From contig CABIIJ010000028.1 of NCBI GenBank assembly GCA_902175065.1, positions 31,402 to 95,401 on the forward strand: 64,000 nt of DNA. The letters run 5' to 3'. A program made the position numbers and the translations under genes. Of the stretch, positions 6,639 through 15,946 are shown in pieces. Source of the stretch: an uncultured Comamonas sp. (GTDB taxonomy: Bacteria; Pseudomonadota; Gammaproteobacteria; Burkholderiales; Burkholderiaceae_C). The first letter of the stretch is position 1, and each line of letters opens with the position of its first letter. Under the pieces are notes generated by a model, which made no database searches, was not told the origin of the DNA, and saw only the letters and a program-made list of their open reading frames with translations.

Positions 6639-7193
6639 TCATTGCAGCTGACTGCGGATGTTGTCGCAGGATGCTTGAATGAGATTGGCCAATTGATCAA
6701 GACGCTCCCATGCTTCGTCAACCGCGAGGTTCTTGTCTTGCCAAAGGTGCTCGAAAAGCTCGTAGGCCGCGCCAAGCTCATTGGTAGGGCGGCTCATGTC
6801 TAGACCATCATGTCTCAAGGCATGCAACTCCAGTTTCAGACATAACTCGTGTGTCTTGCTGAGGTTACGGAATACATTGGCCGAGACGCGCTGGTAGAGA
6901 GTGAAGTCTTCATATGAAAGGTACGCGCCATTTCCTAGCCTTATGGTTCTTCCTTGGATAAAGTCGCCCGACTCAAAAATTCTTCTGACCGTTGAGAGGT
7001 CGAGCCGTATCTCATGTAATAGCGAGCTGATTTTATTTACGTCAGAAATGACTCGATAACGAGTCTTGCTTGGCAATGGCTTGTGATGGGACTTGACGTA
7101 GTTCAGTGACGCGACCGAAGCCGCGTAAGTAGCCATGATTGCCATGAAGATGGTAATCGGCTCTGGATCAATCTTCCGATGGCACGTGCTCAT
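6639..7193 (-). CDS. Unknown 184-residue protein, first integron cassette
   Basis: A 184-residue protein without recognised domains. Residues 12-30 (PITIFMAIMATYAASVASLN) form one possible N-terminal membrane anchor; the rest is mostly helical, with strings such as ISDVNKISSLLHEIRLDLSTVRRI and AWERLDQLANLIQASCDNI suggesting a coiled or helical-bundle cytosolic part. The start has a good GGGGGAG ribosome-binding site only a few bases after the attI junction. As the cassette next to attI it is the most recently inserted one in the usual model and the best expressed from the cassette promoter. One might think of an anchored toxin or defence accessory, but nothing in the sequence shows it. Confidence 0.7.
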   Translation of the reverse strand: MSTCHRKIDPEPITIFMAIMATYAASVASLNYVKSHHKPLPSKTRYRVISDVNKISSLLHEIRLDLSTVRRIFESGDFIQGRTIRLGNGAYLSYEDFTLYQRVSANVFRNLSKTHELCLKLELHALRHDGLDMSRPTNELGAAYELFEHLWQDKNLAVDEAWERLDQLANLIQASCDNIRSQLQ

Positions 7194-7208
7194 GGCTCCC
7201 CCGATGAC

Positions 7209-7215
7209 AGCTAAC
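7209..7215 (-). other. attI core (GTTAGCT on the minus strand)
   Basis: The minus strand reads GTTAGCT here, 119 bp upstream of the integrase start and directly before the first cassette gene. This is where new cassettes would be inserted. The remaining attI bases, to about 7240, show no obvious second integrase repeat. Confidence 0.7.
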
Positions 7216-7232
7216 TAGAATTAGAACGCCAC

Positions 7233-7262
7233 ATGCTACCTAGCAGATGCGGCCTAAGTCAA
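7233..7262 (-). promoter_or_regulatory. Candidate cassette promoter Pc
   Basis: On the minus strand TTGACT (7262-7257), an 18-bp spacer and TAGCAT (7238-7233) resemble a sigma-70 promoter reading through attI into the cassette array. In class 1 integrons Pc lies inside intI; here it would lie between intI and attI. Based on motif match only. Confidence 0.45.
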
Positions 7263-7334
7263 GCACATAGCCCAACCTTCCTAGGGAGGGAAATCCCATC
7301 TCCTTGGAAATTTAGACCGCCTAAAATTCCACGG

Positions 7335-8333
7335 ATGGATGCGCCCCCTATTTTGCCCGCCCCCGCCGTACCGCAGCCGCCCAAGTTGCTGGAGCAACTG
7401 CGCCAGCGTATCCGGGTGCTGCACTATTCCATCCGTACCGAGCAGGCTTATGTGGACTGGGCGCGGCGCTTCATTCTGTTCCACGGCAAGCGCCATCCGC
7501 GCGAGATGGGGGCGCTGGAAGTGACAGCCTTTCTGACGCATCTGGCCGTGGAGCGCAATGTGTCCGCCTCCACACAGAACCAGGCCAAAGCTGCCATCCT
7601 GTTTCTCTACAAGGAGGTGTTGCAGCAAGACCTGCCCTGGCTGGAGGAGGTGGTTTCGGCCAAGAAGGCACGCCGCCTGCCGGTGGTGCTGACGCAGCGC
7701 GAGGTGCGCGAGTTGCTGCTGCAACTGCAGGGCACGCAGTGGCTGGTGGCTTCGCTGCTGTACGGTACGGGGATGCGCATCCTTGAGGCGTTGCGCCTGC
7801 GCGTGAAGGATATGGAGTTCGAGCGCCGCGAGCTGGTCGTGCGCGAGGGCAAGGGCAACAAGGACCGGGTAACGGTGCTGCCCGAGAACCTGATCGCACC
7901 GCTGCGCGAGCAGATGGAGCGTGCCCGGGTGCTGCACCGCAAGGATTTGGATGCGGGCTTTGGTGCGGTCTGGCTGCCCGATGCGCTGGCCGTCAAGTAT
8001 CCGAATACCGCCACGGCCTGGGGCTGGCAGTGGGTGTTTCCGAGCACGGTGCGGTCGGTAGACCCGCGCTCTGGCGTGGAGCGGCGCCACCATCTGCTGG
8101 AGCAGTCGGTGCAAAAGGCGGTGGCCCTGGCCGCACGCCGCGCGGGCATCGACAAGCCATGCACGCCGCATGTGCTGCGGCATTCGTTTGCCACCCATAT
8201 GCTCCAGGCGGGCTACGACATTCGCACCGTGCAAGAGCTGCTGGGCCACAAGGATGTGAGCACCACCATGATCTACACCCATGTTTTGAACAAGGGCGGG
8301 CGCGGTGTTTTGAGTCCGCTGGATTGCCTCTAA
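7335..8333 (+). CDS. intI: Integron integrase (IntI-type tyrosine recombinase)
   Basis: Catalyses site-specific recombination between attI and single-stranded attC sites. The start at 7335 gives 332 residues, close to IntI1 (337); an earlier in-frame start at 7233 would lie in attI/Pc. Catalytic residues are all present: R148 (LLYGTGMRI), K173 (REGKGNKDR), H279 and R282 (TPHVLRHSF), H305 ([11 protein letters not shown]) and nucleophile Y314 (TMIYTH). The IntI-specific insertion between the core boxes is present at about residues 205-250 ([34 protein letters not shown]), which separates it from XerC/D. It is transcribed away from the cassettes. The frame is intact, so the system may be active. 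I found no LexA box in front of it. Confidence 0.95.
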   Translation: MDAPPILPAPAVPQPPKLLEQLRQRIRVLHYSIRTEQAYVDWARRFILFHGKRHPREMGALEVTAFLTHLAVERNVSASTQNQAKAAILFLYKEVLQQDLPWLEEVVSAKKARRLPVVLTQREVRELLLQLQGTQWLVASLLYGTGMRILEALRLRVKDMEFERRELVVREGKGNKDRVTVLPENLIAPLREQMERARVLHRKDLDAGFGAVWLPDALAVKYPNTATAWGWQWVFPSTVRSVDPRSGVERRHHLLEQSVQKAVALAARRAGIDKPCTPHVLRHSFATHMLQAGYDIRTVQELLGHKDVSTTMIYTHVLNKGGRGVLSPLDCL

Positions 8334-8353
8334 TCCAAATCCAGCGTTTACGT

Positions 8354-9673
8354 CTACGCCTTCAGCCGCATTTCCGCCGCCCGCGCGTGGCCTTGCAGGC
8401 CTTCGCCGTGGGCCAGCACGCTGGCGATGCGGCCCAGGGTCTGGGCACCCTGTTCGCTCACTTCGATGAGGCTGCTGCGCTTCTGGAAGTCGTACACGCC
8501 CAGCGGGGAGCTGAAACGCGCCGTGCCGCTGGTGGGCAGGACGTGGTTGGGGCCGGCGCAGTAGTCGCCCAGGCTTTCGCTGGTGTAGGCGCCCAGGAAG
8601 ATGGCCCCGGCGTGTTTCAAAAGCGGTTCCCAGCGGTGCGGGTCGCGGCTGGAGACTTCCAGGTGTTCGGGGGCAATGCGGTTGCTGATGGCGCAGGCCT
8701 CTTCCATGCTGCGCGTGTGGATCAAAGCGCCTCGGTCGCTCAGGGATTTGGCGATGATTTCGGCGCGGGGCATTTCGGGCAGCAGGCGATCGATTTCGCG
8801 CTGCACGGCGGCGATGTAGTCGGCGTCGGGGCACAGCAGGATGGATTGGGCCAGTTCGTCGTGTTCGGCCTGGCTGAACAGGTCCATGGCCACCCAGTCG
8901 GGCGGGGTGCTGCCGTCGGCCAGCACCAGGATTTCAGAAGGGCCGGCAATCATGTCGATGCCGACCAGGCCGAAGACGCGCTTTTTCGCGCTGGCGACGT
9001 AGGCGTTGCCGGGGCCGGTGATCTTGTCCACCTTGGGCACGGTGGCGGTGCCGTAGGCCAGCGCGGCCACGGCCTGGGCGCCGCCGATGGTGAAACCGCG
9101 CGTGACGCCGGCGACGTAGGCGGCGGCCAGCACCAGCGGGTTTTTCTCGCCCTTGGGGGTGGGCACGACCATGATGATTTCCGGCACCCCGGCGACGTGG
9201 GCCGGAATGGCGTTCATCAGCACGCTGCTGGGGTAGGCCGCCTTGCCACCGGGCACGTAGATGCCGACGCGATCCAGCGGCGTGACCTTTTGGCCCAGCA
9301 GGGTGCCGTCGGCGTCGCGGTAGCTCCAGCTTTCGCCGCTGGCTTTTTTCTGGGCCTCGTGGTAGCTGCGCACACGCTGGGCGGCGGCCGTCAGGGCATC
9401 GCGTTGCGGGGTGGGCAGGCCGTCGTAGGCGGCTTTCAGTTCGGCCTGGGTCAGTTCCAGCGCGGCCATGTTCTGGGCAGGCAGATGGTCGAAGCGGGCG
9501 GTGGTTTCCAGCACCGCCGCATCGCCGCGCTGCTGCACGTCGGCCAGGATGGCGGCAACGCGCTCTTCGATGGCCGCATCCTGCTCGGCCGACCAGTGCA
9601 GGCGCCGGGAAAAATCTTGCTCAAAAGTGCTTGAAACCGTGGACAGGCGGGCGGGTGTAGCTACTAAATTCAT
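8354..9673 (-). CDS. hisD: Histidinol dehydrogenase
   Basis: Catalyses the last two steps of histidine synthesis, L-histidinol to L-histidine with two NAD+, as a zinc-dependent cytosolic homodimer. Family strings are clear: [17 protein letters not shown], the GPGNAYV nucleotide loop, [22 protein letters not shown] (zinc/substrate region) and [10 protein letters not shown] near the C-terminus. The start at 9673 ([10 protein letters not shown]) has AGGAAG before it; 9688 would add five residues. The 439-residue length is normal. It is the last gene of the mla-ibaG-murA-hisG-hisD run. The integrase gene ends only 20 bp from its stop, tail to tail, where hisC and other his genes often follow in relatives. 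Confidence 0.97.
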   Translation of the reverse strand: MNLVATPARLSTVSSTFEQDFSRRLHWSAEQDAAIEERVAAILADVQQRGDAAVLETTARFDHLPAQNMAALELTQAELKAAYDGLPTPQRDALTAAAQRVRSYHEAQKKASGESWSYRDADGTLLGQKVTPLDRVGIYVPGGKAAYPSSVLMNAIPAHVAGVPEIIMVVPTPKGEKNPLVLAAAYVAGVTRGFTIGGAQAVAALAYGTATVPKVDKITGPGNAYVASAKKRVFGLVGIDMIAGPSEILVLADGSTPPDWVAMDLFSQAEHDELAQSILLCPDADYIAAVQREIDRLLPEMPRAEIIAKSLSDRGALIHTRSMEEACAISNRIAPEHLEVSSRDPHRWEPLLKHAGAIFLGAYTSESLGDYCAGPNHVLPTSGTARFSSPLGVYDFQKRSSLIEVSEQGAQTLGRIASVLAHGEGLQGHARAAEMRLKA

Positions 9674-9696
9674 GATTCTTCCTGGCAAGTTCTGCG

Positions 9697-10341
9697 TTAG
9701 TCCTGGGCAATGGCCCCGGCAAAGGCGTCGATGATGGGGCGCAGGCGCTGCTGCTTGAGTTTCAGCGCGGCCTGGTTGACGACCAGCCGCGAGCTGATGT
9801 CCATGATGCGCTCGACCTCGACCAGCGCGTTGGCCTTCAAGGTGCTGCCGGTCGATACCAGATCGACGATGGCGTCCGCCATGCCGGTCAGCGGCGCCAG
9901 CTCCATGCTGCCGTAGAGCTTGACCATATCGACGTGCACGCCTTTCTGGGCAAAGAACTCGCGGGCAATGGTGGTGTACTTGGTGGCGATTTTGAGGCGT
10001 GCGCCTTGCTGCACGGCGGCTTCGTAGTCAAAGCCCGCCCGCACGGCGACGCTCACGCGGCACTGGGCGATGCGCAAGTCCAGCGGCTGGTACAGGCCCT
10101 GGCCGCCGTGTTCGATGAGCGAGTCCAGGCCGGAGACGCCCAGGTCGGCACCGCCGTACTGCACGTACACGGGCACGTCCGAGGCCCGCACCAGCACCAC
10201 GCGCACGTCGCTCTGGTTGGTGGGGAAGATCAGCTTGCGGGATTTTTCCGGGTCTTCCGCCACGGTGATGCCGGCGGCGGCCAGCAGCGGCAGGGTTTCG
10301 TCGTAAATGCGGCCCTTGGACAGGGCGATGGTGATGCTCAT
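9697..10341 (-). CDS. hisG: ATP phosphoribosyltransferase, short form
   Basis: First enzyme of histidine synthesis: ATP plus PRPP gives phosphoribosyl-ATP. At 214 residues this is the short form (HisG-S), which lacks the C-terminal histidine-binding regulatory domain; in this form activity and feedback inhibition require the HisRS-like subunit HisZ, which is not in the window. Family strings include [29 protein letters not shown], and the PRPP-binding loop [17 protein letters not shown]. It is 23 bp after murA and 24 bp before hisD, so co-transcription is very likely. Confidence 0.96.
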   Translation of the reverse strand: MSITIALSKGRIYDETLPLLAAAGITVAEDPEKSRKLIFPTNQSDVRVVLVRASDVPVYVQYGGADLGVSGLDSLIEHGGQGLYQPLDLRIAQCRVSVAVRAGFDYEAAVQQGARLKIATKYTTIAREFFAQKGVHVDMVKLYGSMELAPLTGMADAIVDLVSTGSTLKANALVEVERIMDISSRLVVNQAALKLKQQRLRPIIDAFAGAIAQD

Positions 10342-10364
10342 AACGGCAGCCGTCTGAATAGGGA

Positions 10365-11639
<1,275 letters not shown>

Positions 11640-11667
11640 TCGCTGGTGATTAAGAGAAAAGAGGCTT

Positions 11668-11910
11668 TCAGGCTTGCAGCTCGGCCCACTCGGCGGGCGT
11701 GAGGGTCTTCATCGACAGGGCGTGCAGCTCGTCGGTGACCATCTTGGCGTGGACGGTGGCATTCACCATGCGCTGGCGCTGCACGCGGTTCTGGCCCTCG
11801 AAAGCGCTGGAGACGATGACGGCAAACCAGTGGCGGCCATCGCCCTCCACTTCGATGTGCTGGCAGTCCAAACCTGTAGCTATCAGCGCTTGAATATCCT
11901 CGGCATTCAT
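11668..11910 (-). CDS. ibaG: BolA-family protein of the IbaG type
   Basis: An 80-residue BolA-like protein. The conserved histidine-containing core [21 protein letters not shown] matches the BolA signature (F-x-G-x2-R-V-x-R). BolA-family proteins bind monothiol glutaredoxins through [2Fe-2S] clusters; IbaG was named for acid-stress influence in E. coli. Its place next to murA and behind the mla genes is the E. coli yrbA/ibaG location, which is why IbaG rather than BolA is chosen. It lies 37 bp after the ABC-2 permease gene. Confidence 0.88.
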   Translation of the reverse strand: MNAEDIQALIATGLDCQHIEVEGDGRHWFAVIVSSAFEGQNRVQRQRMVNATVHAKMVTDELHALSMKTLTPAEWAELQA

Positions 11911-11947
11911 ATTAAAACCTCTTGAAATCGTTATTTAATCAGTGGAA

Positions 11948-12736
11948 TCAGCTACGAATTTTATAACCCGTCCGTAGCAGTTGCAGTGCCAGCGCACTCA
12001 CCAGCAGCCAGGCCGTGCCCGCCATGGCCAGACTGAACCAGGGGGACACGTCGCTCTGGCCGAAGAAGCCGTAGCGAAAGCCGTCGATCATGTAGAAGAA
12101 CGGGTTGAAATGGCTCAGGTTCTGCCAGAACGTCGGCAGGGAGTGGATGGAATAGAACACGCCGGACAAAAAGGTCATGGGCATGATGAGGAAGTTCTGG
12201 AACGTGGCCATCTGGTCGAACTTGTCCGCCCACAGCCCGGCAATCAGCCCCAGCGTGCCCATCATGGCGCAGCCCAGCAGGGCGAACACGGCAATCCACA
12301 GCGGCGCGGCAAATTCCGGCACGGCAAAAAACAGGGTGATGGCAAACACCCCGGCGCCCACCAGCAGCCCGCGCAGAATCGCCGCCCCCACATACGCGCC
12401 AAACCAGGCCCAGTGCGACAGCGGCGTGAGCAGCAGGAACACCAGCGAACCCATGATCTTGCTTTGCACCAGGCTGGAGGCGCTGTTGGCAAAGGCGTTC
12501 TGCAACATGCTCATCATCACCAGGCCGGGGATGAGGAAAGCGGTGTAGCTCAGGCGGTCATAGACCACCATGCGCCCTTCCAGCACGTGGCCGAACACCA
12601 GCAGGTACAGCACGGCGGTGAGCACCGGCGCGGCAATGGTCTGGAACGCCACTTTCCAGAAACGCTGCACTTCCTTGTACAGCAGCGTGCGCCAGCCGGC
12701 GCTGGGGCTGGCGATGCGGGAGGTCGGCATGGTCAT
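11948..12736 (-). CDS. ABC-2 type transporter permease (YadH-like)
   Basis: A 262-residue inner-membrane permease with six hydrophobic segments and the ABC-2 signature area (FNPFFYMIDGFRYGFFG) near the C-terminus. It partners with the ATPase encoded just upstream: its ATG overlaps the ATPase stop in an ATGA (12733-12736), indicating translational coupling. A much longer open frame extends upstream but is only the complement of the ATPase region. The pair resembles E. coli YadG/YadH, whose substrate is unknown; a lipid or cell-envelope substrate would fit the location between mlaB and ibaG, but this is inference. Confidence 0.88.
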   Translation of the reverse strand: MTMPTSRIASPSAGWRTLLYKEVQRFWKVAFQTIAAPVLTAVLYLLVFGHVLEGRMVVYDRLSYTAFLIPGLVMMSMLQNAFANSASSLVQSKIMGSLVFLLLTPLSHWAWFGAYVGAAILRGLLVGAGVFAITLFFAVPEFAAPLWIAVFALLGCAMMGTLGLIAGLWADKFDQMATFQNFLIMPMTFLSGVFYSIHSLPTFWQNLSHFNPFFYMIDGFRYGFFGQSDVSPWFSLAMAGTAWLLVSALALQLLRTGYKIRS

Positions 12737-13650
12737 TGCTGGCCTCCCTGCTGCTGTTGCATGACGTGGATGAACACGTCCTCCAGATCGGCACGGCGGA
12801 TTTCCACCTCCTGCGGGTGCACGCCGCCCTGGCGCAGCGCCGTCAGCAGTTGCTCGACATCGGCGGCGTCGTGGGCCGGAACCTGGACGATGCGCCCGGT
12901 GACCCGCGCCCGCGCGGCCAGATCGGCAGGCAGGGCATCGTCGGTCTTGAACTGCAGCACGGTGCTGGAGGCGGATTTGAGCAGGTCGTCCATGCGCGAG
13001 AGGGTGACGATCTGCCCGCGCTTGAGCATGGCCACGCGCGAACACAGCGCCTCGGCCTCTTCCAGGTAGTGCGTGGTCAGCAGCACGGTGTGGCCCTGCT
13101 TGTTGAGCTGGGCGATGAATTGCCACAGCGTCTGGCGCAGCTCCACGTCCACCCCGGCGGTCGGCTCGTCGAGCACGATCACCGGCGGCTTGTGCACCAG
13201 CGCCTGCGCCACCATCACGCGGCGCTTCATGCCGCCGGAGAGCTGGCGCAGGTTGGCCGTGGCCTTGTCGGCCAGACCCAGGCTTTCCAGCAGCTCGTCG
13301 ATCCAGGCATTGTTGTTTTTCAGGCCGAAGTAGCCCGATTGCAACTGCAAGGTTTCGCGCACGTTGAAGAAGGGGTCGAACACCAACTCCTGCGGCACGA
13401 TGCCCAGGCGCTGGCGGGCAGCGGAAAAATCGCTCTGCACGTCGTGCCCCAGCACCGACACGCGCCCGCTGCTGGCACGCGCCAGCCCGGCCAGGATGCT
13501 GATGAGGGTGGTTTTGCCCGCCCCGTTGGGGCCGAGCAGGCCGAAGAATTCACCCACTTCGATGTCCAGGCTGATGTTTTGCAGCGCGTGGAAATCCCCC
13601 TTGGGGGTGGTGTAGGTCTTGGCGACGGATTGAAAGGAAACTGCGGTCAT
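12733..13650 (-). CDS. ABC-2 exporter ATP-binding protein (YadG-like)
   Basis: A 305-residue ATPase with Walker A GPNGAGKTT (about residues 40-48), Q-loop in GIVPQELVFD, the signature LSGGMKRR and Walker B VIVLDEPTAG, followed by the H-loop LLTTHYLEEAE. A C-terminal extension of about 80 residues, with IRRADLEDVFIHVM, is typical of DrrA/YadG-type exporters. It energises the adjacent permease. The gene follows mlaB by 63 bp on the same strand and is probably transcribed with the mla genes. Substrate unknown. Confidence 0.9.
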   Translation of the reverse strand: MTAVSFQSVAKTYTTPKGDFHALQNISLDIEVGEFFGLLGPNGAGKTTLISILAGLARASSGRVSVLGHDVQSDFSAARQRLGIVPQELVFDPFFNVRETLQLQSGYFGLKNNNAWIDELLESLGLADKATANLRQLSGGMKRRVMVAQALVHKPPVIVLDEPTAGVDVELRQTLWQFIAQLNKQGHTVLLTTHYLEEAEALCSRVAMLKRGQIVTLSRMDDLLKSASSTVLQFKTDDALPADLAARARVTGRIVQVPAHDAADVEQLLTALRQGGVHPQEVEIRRADLEDVFIHVMQQQQGGQQ

Positions 13651-13713
13651 GAACTTGCCATTTTACGGTGCGGCCCGCAGCACCATGCTGCGCTGCACCA
13701 ATGGCCGCAGGGC

Positions 13714-14031
13714 CTATGCGCTTTGCGCCAGGGCCGGCGCTTCGGGGGCCAGCCACTCGGCCACGCCGTACACCTGCGCCAGCGCGTACAGCTTGTCGGG
13801 CCACTGCACCACATGCACGGCCTTGCCGCTGGCCAGCGCGTGGCGGCGGCAGGCCAGTAACACGGCCAGCCCCGCCGAATCGAACTGCTGCACCGGCGCC
13901 GCATCCAGCACGCAGGCGCTGCCTGCCGGCAGCGCATCCAGCGCTTGGCACAGCCGGGCCAACTGTGCCGTGGCGCAGCCGGTATCCAGCTGGTGCGGCA
14001 GGGCGATGCGGGTCGTCATGGCTTGCGTCAC
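13714..14031 (-). CDS. mlaB: Lipid asymmetry transporter STAS-domain subunit MlaB
   Basis: A 105-residue STAS-domain protein, the small cytosolic subunit that stabilises the MlaF ATPase in the MlaFEDB complex. The STAS core is visible as LDAAPVQQFDSAGLAVLLACRRHA, including the conserved D-S-A-G-L string that follows the last core strand. Identification relies on this and on its position directly after mlaC (3 bp gap). A second ATG at 14019 is a possible start. Confidence 0.85.
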   Translation of the reverse strand: MTQAMTTRIALPHQLDTGCATAQLARLCQALDALPAGSACVLDAAPVQQFDSAGLAVLLACRRHALASGKAVHVVQWPDKLYALAQVYGVAEWLAPEAPALAQSA

Positions 14032-14034
14032 CGC

Positions 14035-14670
14035 TTACTGCCGGGCCGTTGCCGGGGCGCTGGCCTCGAAGCTGCGGGTGGACAGGGCCTGGATCAGCCC
14101 GTCGATGCCGCCCTTGTTCAGCTCCTGCGCGAACTGGGTGCGGTAGGTTTCCACCAGCCAGATGCCCAGCACGTTGAAGTTGTAGACCTTCCAGCCCTCG
14201 CCCGGTTTTTTCTCCAGGCGGAAGTCGAGCGGCACCGGCTCGCCCTTGCCATGCACTTCGGTGCGTACCAGCACGTCGGTATCGCCCGGGGCGGCCCGCA
14301 GTGGCTTGACCACCACTTTCTGGTCGCTGACCTGGGCCAGCGCCCCGGCATAGGTGCGGATCAGCATGGTCTTGAATGCCTGCTGGAGCTTGTCGCGCTG
14401 CGCCTCGTTGGCCTGGCGCCATTGCGGGCCGACGGCTGCGGAGGTCATCTTGCGGAAGTTCACATACGGCATCACTTCGCGGTCCACCACCTCCGAGATG
14501 CGTGCAATGTCCCCATTCTTGAGGGCCGGATCCTGCTTGATCAGCTCCAGCAGATCGGTGGACAGGCGCTTGATGAGCGCATCGGGCGCTTCCTCTGCCT
14601 GCGCCCGGGCCGGCAGGGCGGCACAAGCCGTCAAAGATGTCAGAAAGGTAACCAGGGTACGTCGTTGCAT
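14035..14670 (-). CDS. mlaC: Periplasmic phospholipid shuttle MlaC
   Basis: A 211-residue periplasmic protein with an N-terminal signal peptide (MQRRTLVTFLTSLTACAALPARA), of the Tol-Tol-associated/MlaC lipid-binding family. It ferries phospholipids between MlaA-porin at the outer membrane and MlaD at the inner membrane. Family strings include VDREVMPYVNFRKMTSAAVG, WRQANEAQRDKLQQAFKTML and YNFNVLGIWLVETYRTQF. It sits between mlaA and mlaB, with 15 bp and 3 bp gaps, in one operon. Confidence 0.93.
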   Translation of the reverse strand: MQRRTLVTFLTSLTACAALPARAQAEEAPDALIKRLSTDLLELIKQDPALKNGDIARISEVVDREVMPYVNFRKMTSAAVGPQWRQANEAQRDKLQQAFKTMLIRTYAGALAQVSDQKVVVKPLRAAPGDTDVLVRTEVHGKGEPVPLDFRLEKKPGEGWKVYNFNVLGIWLVETYRTQFAQELNKGGIDGLIQALSTRSFEASAPATARQ

Positions 14671-14685
14671 GAAAGGGTCGCTCTA

Positions 14686-15438
14686 TCAATCGTCAAAATC
14701 TTCAATCTTCCCGGCGTTTTCATCCTGCGCCTTGGGATCGCGCTGCTGCAGGTAGAAATCGCGGATCAGGCTGTAGCGGTCCAGGGCGATCGCATCCACG
14801 GTGTCGGTGGTGTCGAGCAGGCTGGCCCGCTTGTCCGTCCAGCGCACCACGGTCAGGGTATTGCGATGCGATACCGGGTGCAATCCATCGAGCACATAGC
14901 CCTTCCAGTCGACCGGCAGGGCCACGGTGTCACGCAGCGTCGATGGCCCCCAGAAAGGCAGCACCAGGTACGGGCCGGGCTTGACGCCCCAACGTGCCAG
15001 GGTCAGGCCGAAATCCTGCTTCTCGCGGGGAATCTGCGCCTCGGTGGCGATGTCGAGCACGCCGCCCAGGCCGAACACGGTGTTGGTGGTAAAGCGCACC
15101 ATGTGGTTGTAGGCTTTTTCGCCCTGGCCTTGCAGCAGGTGGTTGACCATCGACCACAGGTCGCCGATGTTGCCGAAGAAGTTGGTCACTCCCGTGCGCA
15201 CCGGCTGGGGCGTGACGGTTTTGTAGGCCGTCGCCACGGGCTTGAACACCGCCGTATCCACCTTGTCGTTGAACGTCGTCATGGAGCGGTTGTAGCTTTC
15301 CCACGGGTCCTGCGGGTGCGCTGCATGGCCCTCGGGCACGGCGGCGCAGCCGGCCAGGGCCAGGCAGCCGCCGACGATGCAGGCTGCTGCGGCTGTACGG
15401 GGCTGGAAGGAAAAGGAAATCATTTTTCTGGACATCAT
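14686..15438 (-). CDS. mlaA: Outer-membrane lipoprotein MlaA (VacJ)
   Basis: Outer-membrane lipoprotein that removes misplaced phospholipids from the outer leaflet, working with a trimeric porin. The signal peptide ends in the lipobox LAGC (CLALAGCAAVPEG), and the VacJ core is evident in DPWESYNRSMTTFNDKVD, VRTGVTNFFGNIGD, DFGLTLARWGVKPGPYLVLP and LDTTDTVDAIALDRYSLIRDFYLQQR. The start at 15438 has a GAGG site before it; other starts up to 15468 would overlap the mlaD stop. Having mlaA inside the mla operon is typical of beta-proteobacteria, while E. coli keeps it apart. Confidence 0.93.
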   Translation of the reverse strand: MMSRKMISFSFQPRTAAAACIVGGCLALAGCAAVPEGHAAHPQDPWESYNRSMTTFNDKVDTAVFKPVATAYKTVTPQPVRTGVTNFFGNIGDLWSMVNHLLQGQGEKAYNHMVRFTTNTVFGLGGVLDIATEAQIPREKQDFGLTLARWGVKPGPYLVLPFWGPSTLRDTVALPVDWKGYVLDGLHPVSHRNTLTVVRWTDKRASLLDTTDTVDAIALDRYSLIRDFYLQQRDPKAQDENAGKIEDFDD

Positions 15439-15464
15439 GTGAACCTCGGTCGGGTGCATCCACC

Positions 15465-15935
15465 TCACTGGGACGTGCCGCCCTCTTGTGCCTTGCCGTA
15501 GAGAAACTGGCCGATCAGATTTTCCAACACCACGGCCGATTGCGTCGCCGTGATGCGATCCCCCTGGGCCAGGTTGCCCTCCTCGGCCCCGGCCTCGATA
15601 CCGATGTACTGGTCGCCCAGCAGGCCGCTGGTCAGGATTTTCAAGGAGCTGTCCTTGGGAAAGGCGTAGCGTTTTTCCAGGGACAAATGAACGGTCGCCT
15701 GGTAGGTCTGGTCGTCAAACGCAATGCTTTCGACCCGGCCCACGACCACACCGGCGCTCTTGACTGCCGCCTTGGGCTTGAGGCCGCCGATGTTGTCGAA
15801 GCGGGCCGTGACCTGGTAGGTCTGCTCGAAATTCAGACTGAGCAGGTTGGCCGATTGCAGCGCCAGAAAGGCCAGCGCCAGGCCGCCGATCAAAACGAAC
15901 AGCCCCACCCATACGTCGTTTTTTGAACTTTGCAT
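15465..15935 (-). CDS. mlaD: MCE-domain lipid-transport protein MlaD
   Basis: A 156-residue inner-membrane-anchored protein with one N-terminal helix (about residues 10-27, VGLFVLIGGLALAFLALQ) and one periplasmic MCE domain. MlaD forms the hexameric ring through which lipids pass to the MlaFE core. Visible MCE strings: ARFDNIGGLKPKAAVKSAGVVVGRV and LTSGLLGDQYIGIEAGA. It follows mlaE by 11 bp and precedes mlaA, in the expected operon order. Confidence 0.95.
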   Translation of the reverse strand: MQSSKNDVWVGLFVLIGGLALAFLALQSANLLSLNFEQTYQVTARFDNIGGLKPKAAVKSAGVVVGRVESIAFDDQTYQATVHLSLEKRYAFPKDSSLKILTSGLLGDQYIGIEAGAEEGNLAQGDRITATQSAVVLENLIGQFLYGKAQEGGTSQ

Positions 15936-15946
15936 GTGTTGATTCC

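Larger units (their letters stand above)
2613..8333. mobile_element. Chromosomal integron: integrase, attI and about ten cassettes
   Basis: The unit consists of a divergent integrase gene on the right and an array of cassettes on the left, separated by attC sites at 6578-6637, 6294-6353, 6015-6074, 4350-4407, 4091-4149, 3778-3834 and 3358-3417, with decayed sites at 3057-3106 and 2613-2673. For three cassettes (ATPase, reverse gene, 125-residue protein) the starting core matches the distal box of its own attC exactly. No transposase, sul1/qac segment or other class 1 hallmark is present, so this looks like a sedentary chromosomal integron. YjdM (2219-2563) may be a further, attC-less cassette. 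Confidence 0.88.

Noticed and set aside
7233..7334. Upstream in-frame start giving a 366-residue integrase
   Set aside because: The extra 34 residues would be encoded by the attI/promoter region, lack family resemblance, and make the protein longer than IntI1. The ATG at 7335 fits the family length.
7194..7334. LexA box in front of intI
   Set aside because: No CTG-N10-CAG or close variant with the right flanks was found; only chance CAG strings occur.
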